A DNA stretch of 34,085 bases from Beijerinckiaceae bacterium. GTDB taxonomy: Bacteria > Pseudomonadota > Alphaproteobacteria > Rhizobiales > Beijerinckiaceae. This document shows, in pieces, positions 23,234-31,850 of this stretch. Position numbers and translations under genes: made by a program. The notes below the pieces were generated by a model. That model had not been told where the DNA came from, made no database searches, and worked only from the letters and a program-made list of their open reading frames with translations. The number at the start of each line of letters is the position of its first letter. The first letter of the stretch is position 1. The stretch spans positions 1-34,085 of the forward strand of contig CANJNI010000043.1 of NCBI GenBank assembly GCA_947475995.1, written 5' to 3'.

Positions 23234-24625
23234 CTAACCGACGCGGCGTGCGACCCAGTTGCTCACCGGCAAATCCGCCCCCACATCAGCGTCGTCGGAT
23301 TCATCCATTTCAAACCCGCCGGGATTCAACAGCCCGAAGGGATCGCACAGGCGCTTGAAGGCGATGTCCTCCGCCGTCACATCCTTCTTGCCGACCGCGC
23401 GAACGCTCGATGCATGGGAATTCGCTACGCCCGCGCCTTCTGACTGCATGATCTCGGCAATGCGCTGAAGCTGCTCCTCGCTTTCAAAGTTCACATAGGG
23501 CGAACCGCTGCCCGCAAGCCGCGATCCCCAGCGACGCAATTCGAGGCGCAGCGGCCCGACGCCATCAAGTCTGCGATGCACGCGCTCCACGAGACCGACG
23601 AGATCGTCCGTGTGGAAAAATCCTTCGATGGCGGTGCGATCAGGTTCGGTCTTCTGTATCTGCGCCAGCGCATGGCCGAAGGCCATTTCGTAAAGCGGGA
23701 TTCCGTAGGCGCCCTCGCCTTCGGGCGCAGCCGCCACGACCGTCCCTCGGTGTTCGGCGACGACCTCATCGAAATCATATGCGCTGGCAGACGCCACATA
23801 GCTCGACAGCATCGAGCAGCCTTCGGGCACAATGCCCCGCAGGGGCTGGATCAGATGCGGCGTCGGCCACTCGTGCACCGACAGAAGCTTGGTGACGATT
23901 CCGGGCGTCGTGCCCAGCGCAACGCCGCATCTCACCGCATCCATGTAGGTGGGGAACGCCACGACGGTTTCGCGCCAGTCCTCGGCATGCGTCAATGGCA
24001 TCTCGACTTCGGTGATGATGCAATTGGCGCCGTAGCCGTGATGGACCAGCAGGGTCTTTGTGCCGCGAAGCTCCAGCAGGCGCGGCTCCTCCTCGGCCGT
24101 CATCACCTCGACAGCCGCGATATTGCCCCGGTCGCGCAACACGCCCCAGCGCGCGCTGCCGATACCGCCCGTGCCGCCCGCAATGAAGCCTGCGATCGTG
24201 GCGGTTGCGCGGGTAGTCGGAAACATGCGCAGTTCCTGCCCGGTCTCCCGGGCAGTCTTGTCCATGTCGCCGACAATGGTCCCGGCCAGCGCCCGAATGG
24301 CGCCGCGCTTCGTCCAGACGACGCCGGCGATCTGCGTCATGTCGAGCAGAATGCCGCCGCGCAGCGGAACGCTCTGCCCATAGTTGGCTGTGCCGCCGCC
24401 GCGCGCCGTCAGGGGAATCTTGTAACGTACGGCAGCCACTACGACGCGCGCCAGTTCCGCCTTGTCTTTGGGCGAAACCACGACGTCTGCATATTTCCCC
24501 TGCAATTGCTGCCGCAGAAGAGGCGAGACTGCATAACGGTCACGGCTTTTCCGTCGGATGGTGATCGGATCGACTGAACTCTCGACGTCGGCGATAGCGC
24601 TGAGGAAGTCCGCAATGGCATACAT
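23234..24625 (-). CDS. FAD-linked oxidase (VAO/GlcD-like family), paralog 2
   Basis: The 463-residue product is a full-length relative of the 17372-18769 protein. It shares MYxIxDF at the start, RGGGTANYGQSVP in the FAD-binding loop, IAGFIAGGTGGIGSARWGVLRDRGNI and the PFGLLNPGG end. Roughly half the positions agree by eye, with few gaps. It is expected to be a flavin-dependent dehydrogenase or oxidase of an alcohol, hydroxy acid or phenol. The frame extends to 24679, but the ATG at 24625 gives the matching start and has GGAG 6 bases upstream. It is the first gene of the seven-gene operon. The roughly 175-base leader before it shows no riboswitch or promoter I can recognise. Confidence 0.85.
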   Translation of the reverse strand: MYAIADFLSAIADVESSVDPITIRRKSRDRYAVSPLLRQQLQGKYADVVVSPKDKAELARVVVAAVRYKIPLTARGGGTANYGQSVPLRGGILLDMTQIAGVVWTKRGAIRALAGTIVGDMDKTARETGQELRMFPTTRATATIAGFIAGGTGGIGSARWGVLRDRGNIAAVEVMTAEEEPRLLELRGTKTLLVHHGYGANCIITEVEMPLTHAEDWRETVVAFPTYMDAVRCGVALGTTPGIVTKLLSVHEWPTPHLIQPLRGIVPEGCSMLSSYVASASAYDFDEVVAEHRGTVVAAAPEGEGAYGIPLYEMAFGHALAQIQKTEPDRTAIEGFFHTDDLVGLVERVHRRLDGVGPLRLELRRWGSRLAGSGSPYVNFESEEQLQRIAEIMQSEGAGVANSHASSVRAVGKKDVTAEDIAFKRLCDPFGLLNPGGFEMDESDDADVGADLPVSNWVARRVG

Positions 24626-24800
24626 GGCCCGCTCCGATCTGATTGAACGAAACGAAGCAAGCGCCATGCCGCCCTGCATCGCCGACCAGCGTGCCGATTT
24701 TCAGGGCGGATGCAACTTGAACAGGCAATGCGCCGCCGCAACAGTCCGCAAGAGACCTTTGGTGCAAGGCGGATCGGAGCCGCGCTATAAACGGAACTTA

Positions 24801-24830
24801 TAAAACAAAACGCCCGCCGGCAGGCGGGCG
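24801..24830 (-). terminator. Rho-independent terminator of the family-5 binding protein gene
   Basis: On the minus strand CGCCCGCC and GGCGGGCG (plus-strand arms 24811-24818 and 24823-24830) form an 8-bp GC stem with a 4-base loop. It is followed directly by TTTTGTTTTA, a classic intrinsic terminator 24 bases after the stop codon. It separates this gene from the seven-gene operon downstream. Confidence 0.85.
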
Positions 24831-24854
24831 CTGTCGTTCATGCTGGTCGACGCC

Positions 24855-26387
24855 TTAATTCCATTTCGCCCAGGTCAGGTCGGGACTGTCGATCTTGGGC
24901 GTCGGGAAATTCAGGTTGCCGCCCATCACATAGATCGACACGTTGCCGAACAGCGGCACCGAATAGGCGCGCTCGTTGAGAAGCGTGAGCAGCTTGCGAT
25001 AGACGCCCTTGCGGGCTTCCGGGTCGAGCGTCGTGCGGCCTTCGGCGACCAGCTTCGTCACTTCCGGATCGCGCGCATAATCGGTCGGGCTCCCGTTGAA
25101 GAAGGTCGCAATCGCATAATCGACGTCAAGTCCGCCGCCGCCGCCCCAACCCAGAAGGCTCATGGTCGAATTTCCGTTCAGGTAGCGGGTGCGCCACGCC
25201 GGCAGGGTCGCGGTCGAGTAATCCGCCCGGATGCCCACCTTGCCCAGATAACCCTGCACGGCTTCGCCCAGCGAGCGCAGGTCCTCGGAAGATTCCAGCG
25301 TGACCTTGAAGCCGTCCGGATAACCGGCAGCCTTCAGGAGATCGCGCGCCTTCGCGGGATCATAGCCCGGCGACGCAAGCGGCTCGTCGACGCAGAGCGT
25401 CTGGTTGGGATTGCACTGTCCCTTGAGCACCGGCGCGCCGTTGCCGACGAGTTGCTCGGCAATCGCCTTGCGGTCAATGGCCAGCGCAACCGCGCGCCGC
25501 ACATCAGCATTCTTCATCGGCGTGTCGCCGCTGCGCCCGGCGGCGTCGAGGCTGATCCATGTGTAGCGCGTCGAACCGCCATAGGAGACTTTCACATTCG
25601 GCGTCACCGCTGCCATCTTGGCGCTGTCGGCGTCGAAGTCGAAGGAGAGTTCCAGTCCGCCCACCATGAACTCCGCAAGCTGCGTCTGCACCTGCGGGAT
25701 CACGCGGAAATTCAGATTGGCGATGGATGCGGCAGGCCTTCCGGCCGGCACATAGCCCGGATAGCGGGCGAAGACATACGACTTGCCGGCGACGAGCGAC
25801 TTCAACGCATAGGGGCCGGTTCCCACAGGCGCCGTGCGATGCGCCTCGTGTCCGTTCTTCTGCGTATATTCATCCGGAAAAATGATAAGCCGCGATGCGA
25901 TGAGATTCAGAACCGTCGGATCAGGCTCCTTCAGCTTCAGACGAACCTTGTAATCACCAAGCTTTTCGACGCTCGCATAATTGCCGAAGTCAGCGGCTTG
26001 TTGCAGCAACTTGGAGGCAGGATCCATCACCAGCTTGAAGGTGAACACCACGTCGTCGGCGTTAAATGCCTCGCCATTGTGAAACTTCACGCCCTGCCGC
26101 AGTTCGAAGTCGAGGGTCGTCGGATCGACCTGCGTCCATGAGGTCGCCAGCCCCGGCTTGAACTCGCGTGTCTGCGGATCGCCGTAGATCAGCGTGTCGT
26201 ACAGGATGGCGGAGAGAAGCTGCGTCTCGCGTGCATTGGCGTGCAACCGGTCGAGATAGTCCGTCTCGCGCAACATGCCGATGTTCAGCGTGTCGTCCTT
26301 CGGTCCGGCCAATGCGCCCTGAGCCAGACAAAAAATGGATGCGCTGACCGTCAACGCCCTCCACATACGATTGTGCGTCCGGCTCAT
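24855..26387 (-). CDS. Family-5 (Dpp/Opp-type) ABC substrate-binding protein
   Basis: The 510-residue product has a signal peptide cut after ALA at residue 27 and the SBP_bac_5 pattern. ETQLLSAILYDTLIYGD and FKPGLATSWTQVDPTTLDFELRQGVKFHNGEAFNADDVVFTF are visible near the mature start, and TAPVGTGPYALKSL in the middle. Members bind peptides, nickel complexes, opines or other solutes for ABC importers. No matching permease or ATPase genes are in the window and a strong terminator ends the unit, so it is an orphan here. The ATG at 26387 is preceded by AGAGGA 6 bases upstream; an ATG two codons earlier is too close to that site. It is divergent from the DUF2817 peptidase gene, with about 95 bases between. 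Confidence 0.9.
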   Translation of the reverse strand: MSRTHNRMWRALTVSASIFCLAQGALAGPKDDTLNIGMLRETDYLDRLHANARETQLLSAILYDTLIYGDPQTREFKPGLATSWTQVDPTTLDFELRQGVKFHNGEAFNADDVVFTFKLVMDPASKLLQQAADFGNYASVEKLGDYKVRLKLKEPDPTVLNLIASRLIIFPDEYTQKNGHEAHRTAPVGTGPYALKSLVAGKSYVFARYPGYVPAGRPAASIANLNFRVIPQVQTQLAEFMVGGLELSFDFDADSAKMAAVTPNVKVSYGGSTRYTWISLDAAGRSGDTPMKNADVRRAVALAIDRKAIAEQLVGNGAPVLKGQCNPNQTLCVDEPLASPGYDPAKARDLLKAAGYPDGFKVTLESSEDLRSLGEAVQGYLGKVGIRADYSTATLPAWRTRYLNGNSTMSLLGWGGGGGLDVDYAIATFFNGSPTDYARDPEVTKLVAEGRTTLDPEARKGVYRKLLTLLNERAYSVPLFGNVSIYVMGGNLNFPTPKIDSPDLTWAKWN

Positions 26388-26432
26388 GTACATTCCTCTT
26401 TCACGCTTGCGCATTGTTTCGATAGAAGGCTA

Positions 26433-26461
26433 ATAATGTTGCGCTGCGGCGCGCCCGTCAA
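26433..26461 (-). promoter_or_regulatory. Candidate sigma-70 promoter for the family-5 binding protein gene
   Basis: On the minus strand TTGACG (26461-26456) and CATTAT (26438-26433) are spaced by 17 bases. The transcript would start near 26426, with the ribosome binding site and ATG at 26387. It lies in the divergent spacer with the DUF2817 gene. Confidence 0.5.
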
Positions 26462-26482
26462 GTTGGCGCTTGGAGATGATAT

Positions 26483-27568
26483 ATGCACCGGCTTGGCCGC
26501 TGTTTTGCGGATTCTTATTTTGAAGCCCGGGAAAAATTCCTGGATGCCGCAGCCCGTCGGGGCGCTCAGGTTCATTCGTTCCGCAATCCGGTTCCAGGCC
26601 CCGGCGGCAAGGACCTTTTCACCGACGTTGCTCGCCTCGGACCCGCCAATGCATCGAAGGTGCTGATCGTGCAATCGGCCACGCATGGCATTGAAGGCTA
26701 TGCGGGCTCGGGAGTGCAGGTCTACTGGCTGCAGGATTTCCAGAATCTGCCCGGCGACACAGCCCTGCTTTTCGTGCATGCGCTGAATCCCTATGGCTTC
26801 GCCTATACGCGGCGCTTCAATGAAGACAATGTCGATCTCAATCGCAGCTTTATTGATCGTTCCCTGAACGCGCTGCCCGAGAACCCCGGCTACGATGAAT
26901 TGGCCGCCGCCATCCTGCCGAAGGAATGGACGAAAGAGGCGCGGCGCGAGGCGGACGAAAAAGTCGCCGCCTATGCAGAGCAGCACGGCGAACGCGCCGT
27001 CATGTTCGCCTACAAGCAGGGCCAGTACAAACATCCGAACGGCCTGTATTACGGCGGCCAGAAGGCCACATGGTCCGGCGAAACCGTGAAGGCGATCTGC
27101 GCCACGCAATTGCAGCACGCGAAGAAGGCCGCGCTGATCGACATCCATACGGGACTCGGCGCATACGGGTACGGCGACGCGCTCACCACCTGCTCCGACG
27201 TGTCGGAAGAAGGCCGTCGCGCTATCGCGTGGTACGGCAAGGTGAGTTGCACGAAAGCCTCCGGCTCGTCCTATTCGGGATCGGGCTGCACCATCATCGA
27301 AGGCTACATGATGGCCGCGCCGCATCTGCAATGGACGCCCATCGGCCTCGAGTTCGGCACATGGGAACCGGAAGAAGTGCGCGACGCGGTGCGGGCGGAC
27401 GGCTGGCTTCATGCACATGGCGGCCCCGATCATCCTTTGGCAAAACGCATCAAGGGCGGGTTGCGCAACGCTTTCTATCCGGGCGATCCGGCATGGCGCA
27501 CGATGGTGCTCGATCGCGGCGTCGAGGTGATCACTCACGGCCTTGCGGGCCTTGCGGCCTGGCGCTGA
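26483..27568 (+). CDS. DUF2817 (M14-like) zinc peptidase
   Basis: The 361-residue product has the DUF2817 pattern of M14-type carboxypeptidase-fold enzymes. The first zinc pair is His68/Glu71 in QSATHGIEGYAGSG, then NPYGFAYTRRFNEDNVDLNRSF follows. The third zinc ligand is His222 in LIDIHTGLGAYG, and GLEFGTW follows late. No signal peptide is seen, so it is probably cytoplasmic. The likely reaction is hydrolysis of an amide or peptide-like bond with a free carboxylate; the substrate is not known. GGAG lies 7 bases before the ATG. The UbiD-type gene starts one base after its stop, so the two form an operon. The divergent binding-protein gene could deliver the substrate, which is inference from layout. 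Confidence 0.85.
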   Translation: MHRLGRCFADSYFEAREKFLDAAARRGAQVHSFRNPVPGPGGKDLFTDVARLGPANASKVLIVQSATHGIEGYAGSGVQVYWLQDFQNLPGDTALLFVHALNPYGFAYTRRFNEDNVDLNRSFIDRSLNALPENPGYDELAAAILPKEWTKEARREADEKVAAYAEQHGERAVMFAYKQGQYKHPNGLYYGGQKATWSGETVKAICATQLQHAKKAALIDIHTGLGAYGYGDALTTCSDVSEEGRRAIAWYGKVSCTKASGSSYSGSGCTIIEGYMMAAPHLQWTPIGLEFGTWEPEEVRDAVRADGWLHAHGGPDHPLAKRIKGGLRNAFYPGDPAWRTMVLDRGVEVITHGLAGLAAWR

Positions 27569-27569
27569 C

Positions 27570-28880
27570 ATGCGCTCCTATATCGAAGGTTTGCAGGCAA
27601 CCGGTCAGGTTCGCATCGTCGAGCGTGAAGTTTCGGGCCAGCACGAACTTGCCGCGATCACGCAAGCCTTCCAGCGCGAGAGCGACAATGCGCTGCTGTT
27701 CCGGAATGTGCGCGGCTCGCGCTATCCGGTCATCACCAATGTCTACGGGAGCCGTCCGCGCCTGCTCGACATGATCGGCGACCCCGGCGGGTCCTTCTGC
27801 CGCCGCTGGGTGGAGGTAATGCGCCGCCCTGCTCCGCCGCCATTGCAGGTTGATGAATCGCCGGGCCTCGAAAACATCCGGCTCACCGAGCTTCCGCAAC
27901 TGACCTATTTCGAACGCGACGGCGGCGCTTATCTGACGTCGGGCATTTTCCTGGCGAAGGACCCTGACACCGGCGTTCCCAACCTGTCGTTTCATCGCTC
28001 GCAAATCATCAGCGACACCGAATTGCGGGTAAGGCTCGGCAGCTCGCATCACCTCACGCAATATCAGGCGAAGGCCGAAGCGCGCGGACAGGCTCTTGAA
28101 GCCGCCATTCTGATCGGGGCCCCGCCCTCCTTCGCGCTCGCAGCTGCAGCGCCCATTGCATATGACGAGAACGAGATCGACGTCGCGGGCAAGATCGAAA
28201 ACAGATCGATTCCGATGCGCCGCTGCCGCACGGTCGATCTGGATGTCCCGGCAGAAACCGAAATCGTCGTCGAAGGCCGCATCCTTCCCCATATCCGTCG
28301 GCCCGAAGGCCCGTTCGGCGAGTTCATGGGTTTCTATGTTCCGGTCGGCGACAATCATGTGTTCGAAGTCACGGCCGTCGTTGCGCGTGCCGACGCCATG
28401 TTCCACGGCCTGATCTGCGGCTCGCCCGAAGACCTGCGACTGCTTGAAGTGGCGGTCGCCACTCGCACCTATCAAGCGCTGCTGGCTGCAAGCCTGCGCG
28501 GAATCATCGACGTGTCCTGCGTGCCGTTCACGATGAGCACCGTCGTCAAGATCGAACAGATGTACGAGGGACACGCCAAACAGGTGCTGCTCACCGCGAT
28601 CGGCGCCAACCACGACTGGAACAAGACCGTATTCGTCGTGGACGAGGACGTGGACATCAACAATTTCGACGATGTGTGGTGGGCCTATCTGACGCGCGGC
28701 CGCGCCGATCATCGCGCCATGGTCATTCAGGAAGTGCCCGGCTTCTACCGCGATCCGCAGAAGGATTATTGGGGCCGGCTCGCCATCGACGCCACTGTGC
28801 CGTTCGGTCGAAAGCACGAGTTCGAACGCAAGAAGATTCCGGGCGTCGACAAGATCAACCTGCGCGACTGGATCGCCTGA
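27570..28880 (+). CDS. UbiD-family prenylated-FMN decarboxylase
   Basis: The 436-residue product has the UbiD fold marks. These are LLFRNVRGSRYPVITNVYGSR near the start, a central ISDTELRVRLGSSHHL region, and RRPEGPFGEFMGFYVP, where Glu246 and Glu251 have the five-residue spacing of the active-site glutamates of Fdc1. Near the end is DEDVDINNFDDVWWAYLTR. UbiD enzymes reversibly decarboxylate aromatic or alpha,beta-unsaturated acids using prenylated FMN made by UbiX. No UbiX gene is in the window, so the cofactor must come from elsewhere in the genome. The ATG at 27570 follows the peptidase stop by one base. The pair suggests release of an acid by hydrolysis followed by decarboxylation; the substrate is unknown. 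Confidence 0.88.
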   Translation: MRSYIEGLQATGQVRIVEREVSGQHELAAITQAFQRESDNALLFRNVRGSRYPVITNVYGSRPRLLDMIGDPGGSFCRRWVEVMRRPAPPPLQVDESPGLENIRLTELPQLTYFERDGGAYLTSGIFLAKDPDTGVPNLSFHRSQIISDTELRVRLGSSHHLTQYQAKAEARGQALEAAILIGAPPSFALAAAAPIAYDENEIDVAGKIENRSIPMRRCRTVDLDVPAETEIVVEGRILPHIRRPEGPFGEFMGFYVPVGDNHVFEVTAVVARADAMFHGLICGSPEDLRLLEVAVATRTYQALLAASLRGIIDVSCVPFTMSTVVKIEQMYEGHAKQVLLTAIGANHDWNKTVFVVDEDVDINNFDDVWWAYLTRGRADHRAMVIQEVPGFYRDPQKDYWGRLAIDATVPFGRKHEFERKKIPGVDKINLRDWIA

Positions 28881-28901
28881 AACGCCGATCCACGGACTGG
28901 C

Positions 28902-30413
28902 TTACGTCACCGTAAACTGACCCATCATGCCTGAATCCTCATGTTCGAGGATGTGGCAATGGAACATGTAAGGCGCTTCGCGCGGCGCTTCATGGTCAAA
29001 GCGGACAATGATTTCCAGTTGTCCGTTGATGGGGTGCGTATCCTTCCAGCCGGATTCCTCCGGTTGCGGCGCGCCGCCGCCAGTGGCCACGATCCGGAAA
29101 TGCACTCCGTGGACGTGGAACGGGTGGATCACACCGCCGCCGCCGCTGACCAGCCAGCGCTCGTGGGTGCCGCGCTTCACCTGAAAATCGATCCGGCGCG
29201 TGTCGTAGGGGCGGCTGTTGATGCCGAAATCCGTCATCACGACGCCGAGTTCGCCGTTGGGCCCCGCGCCCAGAACCGGCCCATGGCCCGTATGGCCTCC
29301 ATGCTCGCCGTGGCCGGACGCCAACTGACTGACGTTGCGCAACTCGAATGACGAGCCCCCGCCCATGGTGAGGGAAATGCGCCGCACCGGGAAATTGCCC
29401 TCCGGCAAAGGAGCAAGCTCTGTACCCAGCGTATCGGGAACGCGCGTGATGCGCGGCTTCAGCGCATCGTCCGTGGCGAATTCGAGAATCTTCATCGAGA
29501 TGCCGGACGAATTCATCAGCAGCGGCGGCGCGCCCTGTCCGAAATCGACGAGCACCTCGAAACGTTCGCCTGGCGCGATGCGCAAGAACGTCAATTCGAC
29601 CGGCTTGCCAAGAAAGCCGCCGTCATTGCCGATCACATGCATCGGCCTACGGTCGCTCGTGTGAAGCGAATAGATGCGAGCGTTGGAGCCGTTCAGCAAC
29701 CGCAGGCGCACAATCCCGCGCGACACCACCGCCACACTGTTGAACTGGCCGTTGACCAGAATGCGCTCGCCATGGAAGCCATTGAGAATGTCGGTCGTGT
29801 CCGGCGTGTAGACCAGTTTTCCGGCGTCGTCGAAACGCTTGTCCTGAATGACCAGCGTCAGATCATCCACCCCGTAGGTGGAAGGCAGGCCGCGATCGTC
29901 GTCGCGACCGTCCGTGTGATGGATGACGCCCGCCAGACCGGCATAGACGTGCCGGGCAGTCGACCCATGCGTGTGCGAATGATACCACGCGGTCGTCGCC
30001 TGCTGGTCGAGTTGCATCACGTCAGCCCAGGCCTTGCCGGGTTCCACAGGCGTGTGCGGCCCACCGTCATGATGTCCGGGAACAAGCAGGCCGTGCCAGT
30101 GCGACGTCACCGGTTCGTTGAGCCGGTTTTCGACACGCGCATCGAGCGCGCCGTTCTGCATCACGATCGTCGGACCCATGAAGCCCGAATTGTACCCCGC
30201 CGTCAGGTTCGGCGGCCCTCCGGCGAAACTCGTCTGGCCCGTCTGGGCGACAAGCGACAGCTTGCCGGTCTTCCGCGTGTCGAGCAGCGGCGGCATGGAC
30301 AGCCGCGGTCGCTGCGCTCCTTGCGCGAGGGCGCGCCAGTGGCTTGCGGCAAGAGGCAAGGCAGCGGCTGTCAGGGCCGCGCCGGATAGTCCGAGAAAAT
30401 CCCGTCGCCTCAT
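28902..30413 (-). CDS. Tat-exported multicopper oxidase (CueO/bilirubin-oxidase-like)
   Basis: The 503-residue product begins with a twin-arginine signal, RRRDFLG, and likely cleavage near ALA at residue 30, so it is exported folded with copper. Copper ligands are visible as HWH (105-107), YHSHTHG (His145, His147), HPFHVHGVHF, and HCHILEHEDSGMM, which gives the type 1 copper site with an axial methionine. A histidine-rich loop GHGEHGGHTGHG precedes the third domain. Such enzymes oxidise phenols, metal ions or cuprous copper with reduction of O2 to water. The gene lies 12 bases after the triheme cytochrome gene on the same strand, so it may be co-transcribed and could serve as an oxidase or copper-protection partner. 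Confidence 0.9.
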   Translation of the reverse strand: MRRRDFLGLSGAALTAAALPLAASHWRALAQGAQRPRLSMPPLLDTRKTGKLSLVAQTGQTSFAGGPPNLTAGYNSGFMGPTIVMQNGALDARVENRLNEPVTSHWHGLLVPGHHDGGPHTPVEPGKAWADVMQLDQQATTAWYHSHTHGSTARHVYAGLAGVIHHTDGRDDDRGLPSTYGVDDLTLVIQDKRFDDAGKLVYTPDTTDILNGFHGERILVNGQFNSVAVVSRGIVRLRLLNGSNARIYSLHTSDRRPMHVIGNDGGFLGKPVELTFLRIAPGERFEVLVDFGQGAPPLLMNSSGISMKILEFATDDALKPRITRVPDTLGTELAPLPEGNFPVRRISLTMGGGSSFELRNVSQLASGHGEHGGHTGHGPVLGAGPNGELGVVMTDFGINSRPYDTRRIDFQVKRGTHERWLVSGGGGVIHPFHVHGVHFRIVATGGGAPQPEESGWKDTHPINGQLEIIVRFDHEAPREAPYMFHCHILEHEDSGMMGQFTVT

Positions 30414-30425
30414 CGCCGTCCCGAT

Positions 30426-31739
30426 TTAGTGGCCGCCCTGCCGGGCCTTCTTTACAGTCGCCTCGAGCCCTGTCCATGCGGGCTTGCCGGTGAAGCGCGC
30501 ACGGATAAACGCCGCAAGCGCCACCATTTCGTCGTCGGAAATCTGCGACGCGCGCGGCGGCATCGAACGGTCGAGAACGCCGCGCGGCGGCTGGATCCCG
30601 TAGAAGCTCGCCAGCACGAGATTCGATGCGTCGGGAGCGTGAACGACGGTCGCCAGACCCAGCGGCGCAGGCTTCCCGCCCTGCTTGTGGCAGGTCGAGC
30701 ACTGCGCCTCGAAGACCTTCGCGCCCTTCTGCATCACCGGATCGTTCGGCACTGCAGGCGCATTCGGATGACCCCATTCGAGCTTCTGGGCGGCAGCGAG
30801 TGCATCGGCGGCGATCTTGTCGATTTCTGCCTGCGGACGCTGCGGCCCCTTCAGCGACATGACGTAAGTCGCGATGGCGAAAACGTCGTCTTCCTTCTGG
30901 TCGTAGAGATCGGTCGCCACGGCCGTCATCGGGCCGGCGGCGATCCCGTGATGCCCATCCCAACCGTCGATCAGATAATTGACCATGGACTTGGAGGTCC
31001 ACGGAATCGGCGCGGGAGTCGAGGCGTTGAGCGGCGGCACATACCAGCCTTCCGCAACGCCGCCGCCATAGGCGTTCGGCCCCGTCTTGGCCGCTGCGCC
31101 GAAGATGTTGCGCGGGCTGTGGCACGCGCCGCAATGGCCGAGGCTTTCGACGATATAGGCGCCGCGATTCCATTCGGCGTCTTTCGACGGATCGGGCTTG
31201 AACGGCGTCGAGTCGTGGAACAGGAAGTTCCAGCCTGCCAGCAGCAGCCGGATGTTGAACGGGAACGAAAGCCCGTTCTCCTTCGGCTTTGCCGATACGG
31301 CCGGCTGCGACATCAGAAATGCATAGATCGCCTTGAGGTCGGCGTCGGACGCCTTCGCGTAATAATCGTACGGGAAGGCCGGATAGAGATAATGGCCTTC
31401 GCGGTCCACGCCTTCGCGCATGGCGCGGATGAAGGCTTCCTCGGACCAGTCGCCAATGCCGGTTTCGACGTCCGGCGTGATGTTCGTCGTATGGATGATT
31501 CCGAACGGCGTCGGCAAGGCGAGGCCGCCCGCGAATTTCTGGCCGCCGGGCGCCGTGTGGCACACATGGCAATTGCCCAGCCCGGCGAGTTGCTCGCCAT
31601 CCTTCAGAAGCTTCTTGTCGAATTTCGCCGGATCAGGCTTGGCGATCGGCGCAAGGGCCGGATGGCGCATCGCATAGGCCAGCGCACCGGCGCCTGCGAG
31701 AACGATCAGAACCAGGACAGCAACCAGAAACTTCTTCAT
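30426..31739 (-). CDS. Triheme cytochrome c (alcohol/aldehyde dehydrogenase cytochrome subunit type)
   Basis: The 437-residue product has an N-terminal hydrophobic anchor or signal (residues 3-22) and three CxxCH heme sites: 57-61 (CHVCH), 203-207 (CGACH) and 347-351 (CSTCH). The surrounding patterns, such as TTNITPDVETGIGDWSEEAFIRAMREGV, match the cytochrome subunits of periplasmic alcohol, gluconate and aldehyde dehydrogenases of the AdhB/AldG kind. It should pass electrons from the molybdenum hydroxylase encoded upstream to the respiratory chain (quinone or a terminal oxidase). It follows that gene after a 111-base spacer with two hairpins, so its level may differ from that of the enzyme. 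Confidence 0.92.
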   Translation of the reverse strand: MKKFLVAVLVLIVLAGAGALAYAMRHPALAPIAKPDPAKFDKKLLKDGEQLAGLGNCHVCHTAPGGQKFAGGLALPTPFGIIHTTNITPDVETGIGDWSEEAFIRAMREGVDREGHYLYPAFPYDYYAKASDADLKAIYAFLMSQPAVSAKPKENGLSFPFNIRLLLAGWNFLFHDSTPFKPDPSKDAEWNRGAYIVESLGHCGACHSPRNIFGAAAKTGPNAYGGGVAEGWYVPPLNASTPAPIPWTSKSMVNYLIDGWDGHHGIAAGPMTAVATDLYDQKEDDVFAIATYVMSLKGPQRPQAEIDKIAADALAAAQKLEWGHPNAPAVPNDPVMQKGAKVFEAQCSTCHKQGGKPAPLGLATVVHAPDASNLVLASFYGIQPPRGVLDRSMPPRASQISDDEMVALAAFIRARFTGKPAWTGLEATVKKARQGGH

Positions 31740-31775
31740 GGCCGATGGTCATTCCATTTCATTCAGGACACGAAT

Positions 31776-31805
31776 GCGGCCGGAACCCGTGACGGTTCCG
31801 GCCGC
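31776..31805 (-). terminator. Second hairpin in the hydroxylase-cytochrome spacer
   Basis: GCGGCCGGAACC (31776-31787) pairs perfectly with GGTTCCGGCCGC (31794-31805) around a 6-base loop, a 12-bp stem. No T-run follows on either strand. It is more likely a message-stabilising or attenuating element than a full terminator, since the cytochrome gene follows. Confidence 0.45.
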
Positions 31806-31823
31806 GAAGGATCGCGTTTCAAA

Positions 31824-31845
31824 CGCCGGGCTGAAGGGCCCGGCG
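31824..31845 (-). terminator. First hairpin after the molybdenum hydroxylase stop
   Basis: CGCCGGGC (31824-31831) and GCCCGGCG (31838-31845) form a perfect 8-bp stem with a 6-base loop, 5 bases after the stop codon. On the minus strand TTTG follows, a short T-run, so partial termination is possible. Confidence 0.45.
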
Positions 31846-31850
31846 CTTCA

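Noticed and set aside
24626..24800. Possible thiamine pyrophosphate riboswitch in the leader of the seven-gene operon
   Set aside because: The THI5-like importer made this worth checking, but the conserved CTGAGA and ACCTGATC-type boxes are absent on the transcribed strand, and no clear promoter is visible either.
31782..31800. GGAAC in the hydroxylase-cytochrome spacer as a possible EcfG promoter
   Set aside because: GGAAC and GTTCC here are the arms of a perfect hairpin, and no GTT lies at the required spacing on either strand toward a gene start.
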